Source: Holophagae bacterium
GTDB lineage: Bacteria > Acidobacteriota > Thermoanaerobaculia > Thermoanaerobaculales > Sulfomarinibacteraceae
Length of the DNA: 6,624 nt
NCBI GenBank assembly: GCA_030637505.1
Contig: DAOWGJ010000094.1
Location: 1 to 6,624 of the forward strand
Direction: 5' to 3'
The stretch's first letter is position 1. Every line of letters starts with the position of its first letter. The translations under genes were made by a program, and so were the position numbers. The notes under the pieces are model-generated. The model did no database searches. It was not told where the DNA came from and was given only the letters and a program-made list of their open reading frames with translations. Of the stretch, positions 5,588-6,624 are shown one piece after another.

Positions 5588-6624
5588 ATGCGAATCGGAA
5601 AACTGACGATCAACCGACAGGCACTGGTTCTGCTTTGGGACCTCTTCATGGTCTGGATGGCCGTCGTCAACCTGTCCTTGATCCTCTTCGACATGACCTA
5701 CCTGTGGGTACGCCCCTATTACTTCCAGTACATCCCGGTCGTCACCCGAATCTACGATCCCGTCCTGGGCATCGAGCCTCACCCCCTGACCGAAGAACTC
5801 TCAAACGAGGCAGCAGGAGCCCAGGACCTTCTTCTGCTGGACGCCTCCTCGCCGGGGTTGGAGCAGAGGCTCGACGACCTGGCCGTCTTGACGACCCGGG
5901 TTCTCTCCGAGAACGTCTTTGACCGGTCAGGCCAGAACCGCTCGAAGATCATCATCTCAAGGATCATCGCCGACGAAGCGGGATCACCCACCGCTGATTT
6001 GCTGCAACCGGGCATTCAGGACGAAGTAACCCACAACTTCTGGTCGGGTGATCCCGACCTCCTGCGCCACCGGTTCATTCTCTTCGACAACTCGATCCGG
6101 CCGTTATTGAAGGAAAATTTCTACCGGGAATACAGCCGCGCCGGCAAGCTCACCGACCACTTCTGGTTCATCGACATCCCATTTCTCATGCTTTTCTGGG
6201 TTGAGTTCATCGTTCGCTGGTTCATGGCCCTCAGAAAAAAGACCTACGCACAATGGTTCTTCTTTCCGATCTTCAACTGGTATGACGTGCTCGGCCTGAT
6301 CCCAATGCAGGCCTTCCGTCCCTTCCGCCTCCTGCGCGCAGTTTCGATGTATATGCGCCTGCGCCGCAGCGAGTTGTCATCGGTCGGCAAGGACTTCGCC
6401 AGCCGAACCGTCGCCTACATCTCCAACATCATCACCGAGGAGGTCTCAGATCGGGTGGCAATCCGAATTCTGGACGATTATGCGGAGGAAATCGCCGACG
6501 GGACCCATCTGAGGATCATCGAGTCGACCATGGCGCCTCGAAGGGAGGAGATCGAGGAGGTCCTTGCCGAACATGTCCGCCTGCTTATGACCAATGAGGA
6601 CACCCTGCGCTCCTTCGGAGACCT
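5588..6624 (+). CDS. Membrane protein with S4-like arginine repeat, possible ion-channel-like protein (3' end cut by window)
   Basis: The first 345 residues are seen and the frame is still open at the window edge. A hydrophobic helix at about 13-38 is followed by a 150-residue polar, probably extracytoplasmic domain (39-190). Then come a helix at about 191-213, a hydrophobic aromatic segment (222-243), and R244-P-F-R247-L-L-R250 with R257, R259 and R260 after it. This spacing of three resembles a voltage-sensor S4 helix. The rest (about 265-345) is polar, charged and probably cytoplasmic. It reminds me of proteins annotated as ion transporters in proteobacteria, but no pore or selectivity-filter motif is visible in the available part, so function is uncertain. 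I chose the ATG at 5588 because an in-frame TGA ends 3 bases before it and GAGGTGA (5578-5584) lies just upstream. It is divergent from the cox operon. Confidence 0.8.
   Translation, partial: MRIGKLTINRQALVLLWDLFMVWMAVVNLSLILFDMTYLWVRPYYFQYIPVVTRIYDPVLGIEPHPLTEELSNEAAGAQDLLLLDASSPGLEQRLDDLAVLTTRVLSENVFDRSGQNRSKIIISRIIADEAGSPTADLLQPGIQDEVTHNFWSGDPDLLRHRFILFDNSIRPLLKENFYREYSRAGKLTDHFWFIDIPFLMLFWVEFIVRWFMALRKKTYAQWFFFPIFNWYDVLGLIPMQAFRPFRLLRAVSMYMRLRRSELSSVGKDFASRTVAYISNIITEEVSDRVAIRILDDYAEEIADGTHLRIIESTMAPRREEIEEVLAEHVRLLMTNEDTLRSFGD

Noticed and set aside
5188..5922. Plus-strand open frame of 244 codons
   Set aside because: It starts antisense to SCO and ends in another frame of the gene at 5588. 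The frame from 5588 has a ribosome-binding site, membrane helices and better composition.

Overview
The window carries one complete respiratory operon on the minus strand, the 5' part of a divergent gene on the plus strand, and a non-coding, repeat-rich, highly structured tail downstream of the operon. High GC, membrane proteins without Gram-positive lipoprotein signals, and a caa3-type oxidase with a two-membrane-segment SCO protein suggest an aerobic Gram-negative bacterium, probably from an uncultured lineage (Acidobacteriota, Myxococcota or Planctomycetota-like). This placement is an inference from gene style, not a measured phylogeny.

Minus-strand operon, in transcription order: SCO copper chaperone (5348-4506), coxB with a fused cytochrome c domain (4509-3463), coxA (3461-1764), coxC (1767-850) and coxD (839-480). 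The genes are packed with ATGA overlaps or gaps of 1 to 10 bases, so they are very probably one transcript. Together they encode and help assemble a caa3-type cytochrome c oxidase. SCO delivers copper to CuA in CoxB. The heme c domain of CoxB passes electrons to CuA, then to heme a and the heme a3/CuB centre of CoxA, where O2 is reduced and protons are pumped. CoxC and CoxD are structural membrane subunits. CoxA has the tyrosine-serine (YS) motif of A2-type oxidases in place of the usual glutamate. CoxC is enlarged by an acidic, low-complexity insertion of about 97 residues. Heme a synthesis genes (ctaA, ctaB) are not in the window.

Divergent gene: after a 239-base intergenic region (5349-5587) a plus-strand gene starts at 5588 and runs off the window end. 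It encodes a membrane protein with a large extramembrane domain and a segment with arginines every third residue, resembling a voltage-sensor S4 helix. Its function is not established here.

Non-coding tail (1-479): two CACAGAG-rich tracts in inverted orientation (25-66 and 383-419) flank about 315 bases dense in perfect inverted repeats. By eye these form two successive cloverleaf-like multibranch folds (93-204 and 249-361). This is the least explained part of the window and the best candidate for an undescribed dispersed element or structured RNA.
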